Of a stretch of 21,046 nt of DNA, positions 15,232 through 21,046 are shown one piece after another (the first letter of the stretch is position 1; each line of letters starts with the position of its first letter). The notes under the pieces were generated by a model. That model was given only the letters and a program-made list of their open reading frames with translations. It was not told where the DNA came from and did no database searches. The DNA lies in NCBI GenBank assembly GCA_964393845.1, contig CAYMUX010000061.1, positions 1 to 21,046 on the forward strand, written 5' to 3'. The DNA comes from UBA6902 sp964393845. Its GTDB lineage: Bacteria > Nitrospirota > Thermodesulfovibrionia > UBA6902. A program made the translations under genes and the position numbers.

Positions 15232-15684
15232 TTAAAAGATTTTACCCGCTTCTTCTTGAAGGACTTCCTTGATTTTCTTTAGAAGAGTATAGGGCTTGAC
15301 CGGCTTTAGCAGAAATTCCATATCCTCCTTTGGCATTCCTCTCATTTTAAATGAATCCTCAGTGTAGCCGCTTGTAAAGATTGCCTTGATTCCGGGACAG
15401 ATCTTTTTTATTTCCTGATATGTATCTAAGCCGTTTTTCCCCGGCATTACTACATCCAGAATAAGGAGCCGGGCCGTATCTTTATTTTGCAAAAACTTCT
15501 CTACGGCATCCTCTCCGTTGATCGCATCTATTACGTTATATCCATAATCCGTGAGCAGGGCCTTTGCCGATAACCTTATCGACTCCTCATCATCTGCAAA
15601 CAGTATTGTCTCTGCATTGCCCGTCAAATCCTTCTTTTCCAGGACCTTCTCTTTTACAGATATAAATTCAGGCATCTTATTCAT
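15232..15684 (-). CDS. Stand-alone response-regulator receiver, probable remnant of a hybrid kinase
   Basis: This 150-aa protein consists of a receiver only. The domain covers about 25-142 with all key residues: D31-D32, phospho-acceptor D77 in LLILDVVMPGKNG, T104 and K127. By eye about 68 of 123 aligned residues match REC2 of the hybrid kinase at 2232-4163, including LxGNAETIL before the domain, YGYNVI, DVVMP, and KAIFTSGY. Residues 1-20 resemble the linker that in that protein joins HATPase_c to REC2. There is no output domain and no adjacent kinase. It may be a functional phosphate sink or relay, or the surviving end of a deleted hybrid kinase. The ribosome site is weak (GAGAG close to ATG). 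Palindromic repeats lie on both sides. Confidence 0.82.
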   Translation of the reverse strand: MNKMPEFISVKEKVLEKKDLTGNAETILFADDEESIRLSAKALLTDYGYNVIDAINGEDAVEKFLQNKDTARLLILDVVMPGKNGLDTYQEIKKICPGIKAIFTSGYTEDSFKMRGMPKEDMEFLLKPVKPYTLLKKIKEVLQEEAGKIF

Positions 15685-15762
15685 TGCTCTCTGCTGAAAT
15701 TAAGTCTAAGCCCATTATATCACCTATAAAATTTATTGCAATATAGACAGAAAGCCCAAGAG

Positions 15763-15886
15763 CAGAGATAGGAGCTTGTCATTTCGAACGAAGTGAGAAA
15801 TCTTGCCGGTTTACAATATAGATTCCTCTCACCCTTTGGGTGTTCGGAATGACAGACATTACAACAGGTCAAAATGTCTATCTCTG
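15763..15886. repeat. Nested palindrome with TGTCATT..AATGACA ends
   Basis: The outer arms CAGAGATAG (15763-15771) and CTATCTCTG (15878-15886) are exact inverses. Inside lies an imperfect palindrome from 15777 to 15854 that starts TGTCATTTCGAAC and ends GTTCGGAATGACA, with GAAATCTT/AGATTCC further in. This inner form matches a class of dispersed extragenic palindromes I know from many environmental bacterial genomes. It lies downstream of clpB and upstream of the lone receiver gene. No clear T-run follows on the minus strand, so its role as a terminator is uncertain. Confidence 0.65.
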
Positions 15887-15937
15887 TTTTCGGGGAAAGG
15901 AGGGGCGTTGAATATGCGGGACTTTCTCTAACGGGGT

Positions 15938-18559
15938 TTACTTCGCCGTTACTTCTTCTTTATTCTTTACTCGTTTTTTTCTAAAAACTAAACTATCGCC
16001 TTCCATATCAACCTCTATCACATCTCCGGTCTTAAAGACGCCTTCAAGCAATTTTGTTGCAAGCGGATTCAATATCTCTTTCTGAATGGCCCTTTTAAGA
16101 GGCCTTGCTCCATAAAGCGGGTCATATCCTGTTTCGGCAAGAAAGGCCTTTGTCTTTTCAGTCAGTTCGAGATCAACATGCCTGTCTTTAAGATAACCCT
16201 TCATACGGCCAATCTGAATGTCGACGATTTTCATTATCAGTTCTTTACTAAGAGCATGGAAAATTATTGTCTCGTCGATCCTGTTTAAAAATTCCGGCTT
16301 AAAGGATTTCTTCAAATCGTCCATTACACACTTACGAATCTGTTCGTCCATTGCCCACTCTGTAAGCATTTCCTGAATATGCCGGCTTCCGATATTTGAT
16401 GTCATGATTACTACAGTGTTTCTGAAATCGACGGTCCTTCCGTGTCCGTCAGTGAGCCGTCCGTCGTCAAGAAGCTGGAGAAGCACGTTAAAGACTTCGG
16501 GATGGGCCTTTTCAATCTCGTCAAAAAGAATAACGGCATAAGGCTTTCTCCTGATGGCCTCTGTTAATTGGCCGCCTTCATCATAACCAACATATCCGGG
16601 CGGCGCGCCTATTAGTCTTGATACGGTATGCCGTTCCTGATATTCGGACATGTCGATCCTGATCATTGCATTTTCGTTATCGAACAGGAACTCGGCAAGG
16701 GCCCTTGCAAGCTCTGTCTTCCCGACACCAGTGGGGCCAAGGAATATAAAAGACCCGATCGGCCTGTTAGGGTCCTGAATTCCCGCCCGCGCCCTTCGAA
16801 CAGCATCTGAAACCGCCTTTATTGCCTCGCTTTGTCCAACTACCCGGAGGCCCAAATTTTCTTCCATCTTTAGAAGCTTTTCAACTTCTCCCTCAAGCAT
16901 TTTACTGACAGGAATGCCTGTCCATTTTGAGACAATCCCGGCTATGTCCTCTTCATCAACTTCTTCTTTCAGCAGTCTGCTCTCACCTTTGCCTTGTATA
17001 AGCGTTTCATTTTCTTTCTCAAACTGTTTTTGCAAGGCAGGGAGCTTTCCGTATTTCAGCTCGGAAGCCTTCTGAAAGTCCCCTTCCCTTTCAGCTTTTT
17101 CAGCTGCGAGTTTTGCATTTTCAATCTCTTCTTTAATGGCGCTTGACTTGCCTATTGACTCCTTTTCTCTCAGCCATTGGGCCTTTAACACATCCCTCTT
17201 TTCAGTTAATCCGGAAATTTCCTCTTTAATGAGATCGAGTCTTTCCTTTGACGCTTCGTCTTTTTCTTTCATCACGGCCTGTTTTTCAATTTCATATTGT
17301 CTCAGTTTTCTTTCAAGCTCATCGAGCTCCACGGGCATGCTGTCTATTTCCATTTTCAGTTTTGCTGCAGCTTCATCTATAAGATCGATGGCCTTGTCAG
17401 GCAGGAACCTGTCGGTAATATATCTGTTGCTTAATACCGCCGCAGCCACAATCGCAGCGTCTTTTATTATCACTCCATGATGGACCTCGTAACGTTCCTT
17501 CAGGCCCCGCAGGATGGATATCGTGTCCTCCACGCTCGGCTCATGAACATGAACAGGTTGAAACCTTCTTTCAAGCGCAGGGTCTTTTTCAATATGCTTC
17601 CGGTATTCTGAAATGGTAGTTGCGCCGATACACCTTAGCTCTCCGCGTGCAAGGGCCGGCTTTAGCATATTGGATGCGTCTATTGCCCCCTCGGCTGCCC
17701 CTGCTCCCACTACGGTATGAAGTTCATCGATAAAAAGAATCACATTGCCCTGCGCATCTTCTATCTCTTTCAAAACAGCCTTCAGCCTGTCTTCAAACTC
17801 TCCTCTGAATTTTGCTCCTGCCACAAGCGCGCCCATATCAAGGGCGACAACTTTTTTGTTTTTAAGGCTCTGGGGGACATCGCCGGAGGTTATTCTCTGT
17901 GCAAGGCCCTCGGCGATAGCTGTTTTGCCGACCCCGGGTTCACCAATTACAACTGGATTATTTTTTGTCCTGCGTGAAAGGATCTGGATTACTCTTCTTA
18001 TTTCATCATCTCTGCCGATTACCGGATCAAGCCGGCCTTTTTTAGCGAGTTCCGTAAGATCTCTTGCATACCTTTTCAGCGCCTGATATTTTTCTTCAGG
18101 CGCAGGGTCTGTCACGCTCTGAGCGCCTCTGATCTCCCGCATGGCTGACAGTACCTTATCAGCAGTAACGCCGAGACTTCTCAGAAATCTTTCCGGCTTG
18201 TTTTCTGTTTTGATGATTCCGAGAAGCAGATGCTCGACACTGACATAATCATCTTTAAGGTGCTCTGCTTCTTTGAATGCCGCTTCAAATACATTCTTTA
18301 ATTCCTGTGTAACATAGAGCTGTCCTACAGGTGAGGGACCCAGGACCTTAGGCATTTTTTCTATTACCGCATTGATTTCCATTCTCAGAGTCGCTGTGTC
18401 TACTCTTAGAGTTTTGATGATCTCCAGTGCAATCCCTTCCTCAAGAAGCACATATATCAGATGTTCTACATCAACCTGCTGGTTGCCCTTTTGCTGGGCC
18501 AGCTCCTGTGCCTTTTGAATGGCTTCCTGGCTTTTTATAGTAAATTTATCCGTTCTCAT
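15938..18559 (-). CDS. clpB: Chaperone disaggregase ClpB
   Basis: This 873-aa Hsp100 AAA+ protein works with DnaK/DnaJ to pull polypeptides out of aggregates, using ATP. The Clp-N repeats cover about 5-145. NBD1 has Walker A GEPGVGKT at 206-213 and Walker B ILFIDE at 274-279. A coiled-coil middle domain runs from about 405 to 530, which distinguishes ClpB from ClpA/ClpX. NBD2 has Walker A GPTGVGKT at 608-615 and Walker B VILFDEIEKAHP. The C-terminal domain has YDPLYGARPLKRAIQ. Length is normal for the family (around 860). GGAGG lies at ideal spacing before ATG 18559. It follows hspR by 61 nt and is the last gene of dnaJ-hspR-clpB, so repression by HspR is likely. Confidence 0.97.
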   Translation of the reverse strand: MRTDKFTIKSQEAIQKAQELAQQKGNQQVDVEHLIYVLLEEGIALEIIKTLRVDTATLRMEINAVIEKMPKVLGPSPVGQLYVTQELKNVFEAAFKEAEHLKDDYVSVEHLLLGIIKTENKPERFLRSLGVTADKVLSAMREIRGAQSVTDPAPEEKYQALKRYARDLTELAKKGRLDPVIGRDDEIRRVIQILSRRTKNNPVVIGEPGVGKTAIAEGLAQRITSGDVPQSLKNKKVVALDMGALVAGAKFRGEFEDRLKAVLKEIEDAQGNVILFIDELHTVVGAGAAEGAIDASNMLKPALARGELRCIGATTISEYRKHIEKDPALERRFQPVHVHEPSVEDTISILRGLKERYEVHHGVIIKDAAIVAAAVLSNRYITDRFLPDKAIDLIDEAAAKLKMEIDSMPVELDELERKLRQYEIEKQAVMKEKDEASKERLDLIKEEISGLTEKRDVLKAQWLREKESIGKSSAIKEEIENAKLAAEKAEREGDFQKASELKYGKLPALQKQFEKENETLIQGKGESRLLKEEVDEEDIAGIVSKWTGIPVSKMLEGEVEKLLKMEENLGLRVVGQSEAIKAVSDAVRRARAGIQDPNRPIGSFIFLGPTGVGKTELARALAEFLFDNENAMIRIDMSEYQERHTVSRLIGAPPGYVGYDEGGQLTEAIRRKPYAVILFDEIEKAHPEVFNVLLQLLDDGRLTDGHGRTVDFRNTVVIMTSNIGSRHIQEMLTEWAMDEQIRKCVMDDLKKSFKPEFLNRIDETIIFHALSKELIMKIVDIQIGRMKGYLKDRHVDLELTEKTKAFLAETGYDPLYGARPLKRAIQKEILNPLATKLLEGVFKTGDVIEVDMEGDSLVFRKKRVKNKEEVTAK

Positions 18560-18583
18560 TATGTCCTCCGAAAATATAACTTC

Positions 18584-18596
18584 TTGAACTGTTCAA
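18584..18596. promoter_or_regulatory. GAAC-N-GTTC palindrome in the hspR-clpB gap
   Basis: TTGAAC (18584-18589) and GTTCAA (18591-18596) form a perfect inverted repeat around a single T. A related GTTCGAA lies at 18609-18615 in the same gap. The core matches the palindrome at 18990-19004 upstream of hspR. It could be a second operator or an mRNA hairpin acting on clpB expression. Confidence 0.5.
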
Positions 18597-18620
18597 ACTT
18601 CATAAGCGGTTCGAATGTTC

Positions 18621-18965
18621 TTATTCTTCTTTCTCAAATATTTCCGTAATTTTTTTCCTGAATTCTTTTCTTATATCACGTTCAAGATATTCCATCATCT
18701 GTTCCATTTCTATTTGAAGGGCTTCAAATCTTCGCCTCATCCTGAGAATTATGTCAACGCCGGCCCTGTTTACCCCCAGCTCTTTGGTAAGGTTAAGAAT
18801 CATCCTGATTCGTTCAAGATCTTCCTGTGAATAGAGTCTTGCTCCCCCGACCCTATGCGGATTCAGGAGACCTTCCCTTTCATATAATCTCAAGGTCTGC
18901 GGATGAATATTAAACATCTCGCATACTACACCGATCATAAACAATGGCCTTTTCTTGTCATCCAT
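18621..18965 (-). CDS. hspR: Heat-shock repressor HspR (MerR family)
   Basis: This 114-aa MerR-type DNA-binding protein begins with the helix-turn-helix FMIGVVCEMFNIHPQTLRLY (9-28), followed by the wing EREGLLNPHRVGGARLYSQEDLERI. An amphipathic dimerisation helix covers about 70-110 (ILRMRRRFEALQIEMEQMMEYLE). There is no metal or drug-binding extension. The HxQTLRxYEREGLLxPxR pattern and the position between dnaJ and clpB fit HspR, which represses chaperone genes at HAIR sites with DnaK as co-repressor in Actinobacteria. A HAIR-like site overlaps the operon promoter at 20113-20133. It starts at ATG 18965 with AGGAAACAGG upstream, and lies 42 nt after dnaJ. Confidence 0.93.
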   Translation of the reverse strand: MDDKKRPLFMIGVVCEMFNIHPQTLRLYEREGLLNPHRVGGARLYSQEDLERIRMILNLTKELGVNRAGVDIILRMRRRFEALQIEMEQMMEYLERDIRKEFRKKITEIFEKEE

Positions 18966-18989
18966 CCTGTTTCCTGTATCAATTAAACG

Positions 18990-19004
18990 TTCGAACAGTT
19001 CGAA
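18990..19004. promoter_or_regulatory. TTCGAAC-A-GTTCGAA palindrome in the dnaJ-hspR gap
   Basis: Perfect 7-bp arms (18990-18996 and 18998-19004) surround one base and occupy the short gap between the dnaJ stop and the hspR start. The core GAAC-N-GTTC recurs before clpB. The half-site differs from the CTTGA half-site of the HAIR-like operator upstream of dnaJ, so it may be read by another protein or act as RNA structure. Confidence 0.5.
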
Positions 19005-19007
19005 CCG

Positions 19008-20057
19008 TTATTCATACGCTTTTTCTATTTCCTCTAAAGCTTCCTTTGTCTTGTTTGTTACTTTCTTCGGCACTACTATTTTTATAACTGCGAATTCATC
19101 TCCTCTTACGCTGGTTTTTCTATGCGACATGCCTTTTCCTTTGAGCTTGAATTTTTTACCGCTGTCTGTTCCGGGAGGGAGAGTCATTGTAACTGTACCG
19201 TCAAGAGTAGGGACATTGATCTTTCCCCCGAGCGTTGCTTCAACGACAGTGACCGAGACTTCTACGTAAATATTATTCCCGTCGCGTTTAAAAGTAGAGT
19301 GCGGTTTCACCCCAAGTTCTATATATAAGTCGCCTGCTGGTCCGCCCATTACTCCTGCACTGCCCATGCCTCTGAGTTTGACCCTGCTGCCCGTGTCTGC
19401 TCCGGGCGGGATATTGACTTTTATTGTATCGTTTGCAGCATTGCTTCCGCTGCCCCTGCAGGCCGAACAAGCCTTTGATATTACCTTTCCTTTTCCTCTG
19501 CATGCAGGGCACGGCTGGCTCAGCTTGAATACCCCTCTGCTCTGTTTTACTGATCCGCTGCCCTTGCAATGGGAACAGGATTGAGATGTCTCGGCCCCTG
19601 AACCTCCACACCTTTTGCAGGAAACTTCCCTTGCCAGTGTTATCGACCTGGTTATTCCTTTGTATGCCTCTTCAAGGGAAATATCAAAGCTGGTTACCAG
19701 ATCAGCGCCTCTTTGAGGGACCTCTTCCTGTCTGAAATTACTAAACAGATTGGAAAAAATGTCCTCAGCACTGCCGGATCCAAAACCATAATCATGAGTT
19801 CTATATCCCTCGAATCCATGCGCTCCTTCAAAAGGTGTCTTACCGAACTGGTCATATTCGGCTCTCTTTTTCTTATCACTGAGAATTTCATATGCCCCGT
19901 TTATCTCTTTGAATTTCTTCTCAGCTGTATTATCTCCGGGATTTAAGTCGGGATGATACTTGCGGGCAAGTTTTCTATAAGCCTTCTTTATTTCATCTGC
20001 GGAGGCATCCTTCTTAACCCCGAGTGTATCGTAATAATCTTGCGTGGTAGTAGACAT
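19008..20057 (-). CDS. dnaJ: DnaJ-type co-chaperone (Hsp40, type I)
   Basis: This 349-aa J-domain co-chaperone stimulates the DnaK ATPase and delivers unfolded substrates. The J domain covers about 7-72 with HPD at 35-37. A short Gly/Phe-rich region covers about 72-110. The zinc domain carries four CxxCxGxG motifs (C147/C150, C161/C164, C183/C186, C197/C200). C-terminal peptide-binding domains run from about 210 to 340. The complete zinc domain makes it DnaJ-type rather than CbpA-type. It is a little shorter than E. coli DnaJ (376 aa). It is the first gene of dnaJ-hspR-clpB. No dnaK or grpE lies in the window, so this may be a second dnaJ dedicated to the ClpB pathway (inference). Confidence 0.94.
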   Translation of the reverse strand: MSTTTQDYYDTLGVKKDASADEIKKAYRKLARKYHPDLNPGDNTAEKKFKEINGAYEILSDKKKRAEYDQFGKTPFEGAHGFEGYRTHDYGFGSGSAEDIFSNLFSNFRQEEVPQRGADLVTSFDISLEEAYKGITRSITLAREVSCKRCGGSGAETSQSCSHCKGSGSVKQSRGVFKLSQPCPACRGKGKVISKACSACRGSGSNAANDTIKVNIPPGADTGSRVKLRGMGSAGVMGGPAGDLYIELGVKPHSTFKRDGNNIYVEVSVTVVEATLGGKINVPTLDGTVTMTLPPGTDSGKKFKLKGKGMSHRKTSVRGDEFAVIKIVVPKKVTNKTKEALEEIEKAYE

Positions 20058-20103
20058 ATTGTTGCCCTTCTTTTATTTCAAGGTTATTATTTTTTATAAT
20101 TTC

Positions 20104-20132
20104 ATAATATCACTTGATATGATTCGTGTCAA
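20104..20132 (-). promoter_or_regulatory. Sigma-70 promoter of the dnaJ-hspR-clpB operon
   Basis: On the minus strand TTGACA (20132-20127) is followed by a 17-bp spacer and TATTAT (20109-20104), one base from the -10 consensus. Transcription would start near 20097, leaving about 40 nt before dnaJ with GAAGGG as ribosome site. The -35 box and most of the spacer overlap the HAIR-like operator. Confidence 0.8.
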
Positions 20133-20133
20133 G
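20113..20133. promoter_or_regulatory. HAIR-like HspR operator over the dnaJ promoter
   Basis: CTTGA (20113-20117) and TCAAG (20129-20133) are separated by exactly 11 bp. The published HAIR consensus CTTGAGT-N7-ACTCAAG has the same half-sites with the same 11-bp distance. The site covers the -35 element and spacer of the operon promoter, where a repressor would block RNA polymerase. hspR lies in the same operon, so this implies negative autoregulation. Confidence 0.75.
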
Positions 20134-20224
20134 TCAGTTAATATCAAAAATGGCAACTCAAATTATAGAACAATTGTACCATATGAAATAAATCAGTCAA
20201 TATGAAAGTGTTATTGGGTATTTG

Positions 20225-20878
20225 TCAGGACCTGGAACGAAGGGAAGGAGGAAGCTTTTTATTCAGATATTCGAGATGGGATTTAAGAAAACTAAAACCA
20301 TCAATATTGTCCACGTCATACCAGAATGGAAGCATTGACAGGCTGACGTCCACTTGACGGATTTTATTCAGTATACCGCTCACGTCTTTACCTGTATCCA
20401 ATTTAATGGAACGGGAAATGACATTTATTTTCTCTTTTCTTACTCCGATTAAATATAATCCCTGATCAAAACAGGGTCCGATAACAAAATCATTCTTTAT
20501 CAAATCGGAAAAAGCCTTCTTGATAAAATTAACCGGCATGGAGGGACTATCACTTCCGATTAAAACAATTTCCGAATACCCTTTTCGGGCGCAGTGTCTA
20601 AAGGCATTAAAAATTCGTTCGCCGAGAGTTTTTCCCCGCTGATTGAACATTTTCATGCCGTAACTGCTCGCAATTTCCCTGAGGAAAATATGATCCTGCG
20701 ATGGAGCGCAGCCCAGGAACCTGTCTACCCCCTTCAAACGGGTGCATTGAGATGTCAGCTTAGTCACAAAAGACTTGTAGACTTCAACGGTTTTTTCAGG
20801 CCCGATATCCGCTTGCAGCCTTGTTTTTACAGTCCCCGGCACAGGGGCTTTAACAAAAATGATTAATGCTTTTTTCAT
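20225..20878 (-). CDS. TIGR04282/DUF2064 family glycosyltransferase-like protein
   Basis: This 217-aa protein has a nucleotide-diphospho-sugar transferase-like fold. The N-terminal signature VKAPVPGTVKTRL is at 9-21, the LGERI segment at 85-89, the metal-binding-type GSDSPSMP at 108-115, and GPCFDQGLYLIG at 134-145. In relatives the last motif usually reads DGG, so the Q is a small deviation. This is the family named 'rSAM/selenodomain-associated transferase 1'. The usual radical-SAM or selenodomain partners are not in the window, so the substrate cannot be inferred. No clear Shine-Dalgarno precedes ATG 20878. It lies upstream of dnaJ on the same strand, 167 nt away, with the heat-shock promoter in between. 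Confidence 0.88.
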   Translation of the reverse strand: MKKALIIFVKAPVPGTVKTRLQADIGPEKTVEVYKSFVTKLTSQCTRLKGVDRFLGCAPSQDHIFLREIASSYGMKMFNQRGKTLGERIFNAFRHCARKGYSEIVLIGSDSPSMPVNFIKKAFSDLIKNDFVIGPCFDQGLYLIGVRKEKINVISRSIKLDTGKDVSGILNKIRQVDVSLSMLPFWYDVDNIDGFSFLKSHLEYLNKKLPPSLRSRS

Positions 20879-20996
20879 GGTTAGAATAGATATCGTTTAG
20901 TAAGGCGTTATCTGTGCACAAGAATTATCTTAAATGTTTGCCTAAGGATGCTGCATTTTCAGGAACTAATACAAACGCAATAAATGATTTATCATT

Positions 20997-21046
20997 AAAT
21001 CCTCCCTAACCCCTCTTTTACAAAGAGGGGAATGAAGGGGGATTGT
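20997..21046. repeat. CCCCTCTTT/AAAGAGGGG palindrome at the window edge
   Basis: CCCCTCTTT (21010-21018) pairs with AAAGAGGGG (21022-21030) around a 3-nt loop. Outer arms AATCCTCCC and GGGGGATT extend it. It matches the right half of the composite repeat at 15106-15195 in layout and probably continues past the window end. The 20879-20996 stretch before it contains nothing I can identify. Confidence 0.65.

Noticed and set aside
18990..19004. LexA/SOS box
   Set aside because: Known GAAC/GTTC boxes have a 4-bp (Gram-positive) or 7-bp (alphaproteobacterial direct) spacing, whereas here the arms are one base apart.

Overview
The window is about 21 kb of bacterial chromosome, moderate in GC, with almost every gene on the minus strand. 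The gene content and architecture suggest an environmental, probably anaerobic lineage such as Nitrospirota or Desulfobacterota. The clues are a dense two-component cluster, a dnaJ-hspR-clpB chaperone operon, a TIGR04282-type transferase, and dispersed CCCCTCTTT/AAAGAGGGG and TGTCATT..AATGACA palindromes. The lineage is an inference; no rRNA or other taxonomic marker is present.

Layout. Bases 1-186 hold the C-terminal end of a plus-strand caspase-like (peptidase C14) gene, which converges on the rest. Bases 9436-365 (reading leftwards) look like one six-gene signalling operon with overlaps of 1 and 11 nt. In order of transcription it encodes a REC-PAS-PAS-GGDEF-PilZ diguanylate cyclase, a periplasmic NMT1/SsuA-like binding protein, a Cache-HAMP histidine kinase, a REC-PAS-kinase-REC hybrid, a REC-HisKA_3 kinase and a NarL-type response regulator. 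Two single genes lie upstream, a PAS histidine kinase (9648-10856) and a PAS-PAS-LuxR regulator (11088-12536). The intergenic regions in front of the diguanylate cyclase, the PAS kinase and the PAS-LuxR gene are visibly homologous to one another, so these units seem to share a promoter/leader module.

Bases 12805-14988 encode RecQ. Bases 15232-15684 encode a lone receiver that closely resembles the C-terminal receiver of the hybrid kinase. The intergenic regions on both sides of that receiver gene carry large palindromic repeats. Bases 20057-15938 are the heat-shock operon dnaJ-hspR-clpB. Its upstream region has a good sigma-70 promoter overlapped by a HAIR-like HspR operator, and additional GAAC-N-GTTC palindromes lie in both intergenic gaps of the operon. 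Bases 20225-20878 encode a TIGR04282/DUF2064 transferase, and the window ends in another copy of the CCCC/GGGG palindrome.

How it may work together (inference): a ligand is bound by the transporter-less binding protein and/or the Cache domain, and the membrane kinase then phosphorylates the sister N-terminal receivers of the cyclase and the hybrid kinase. One output is c-di-GMP, made and sensed in the same polypeptide. The other is transcription through the HisKA_3/NarL pair. No intergenic stretch exceeds about 270 bases.
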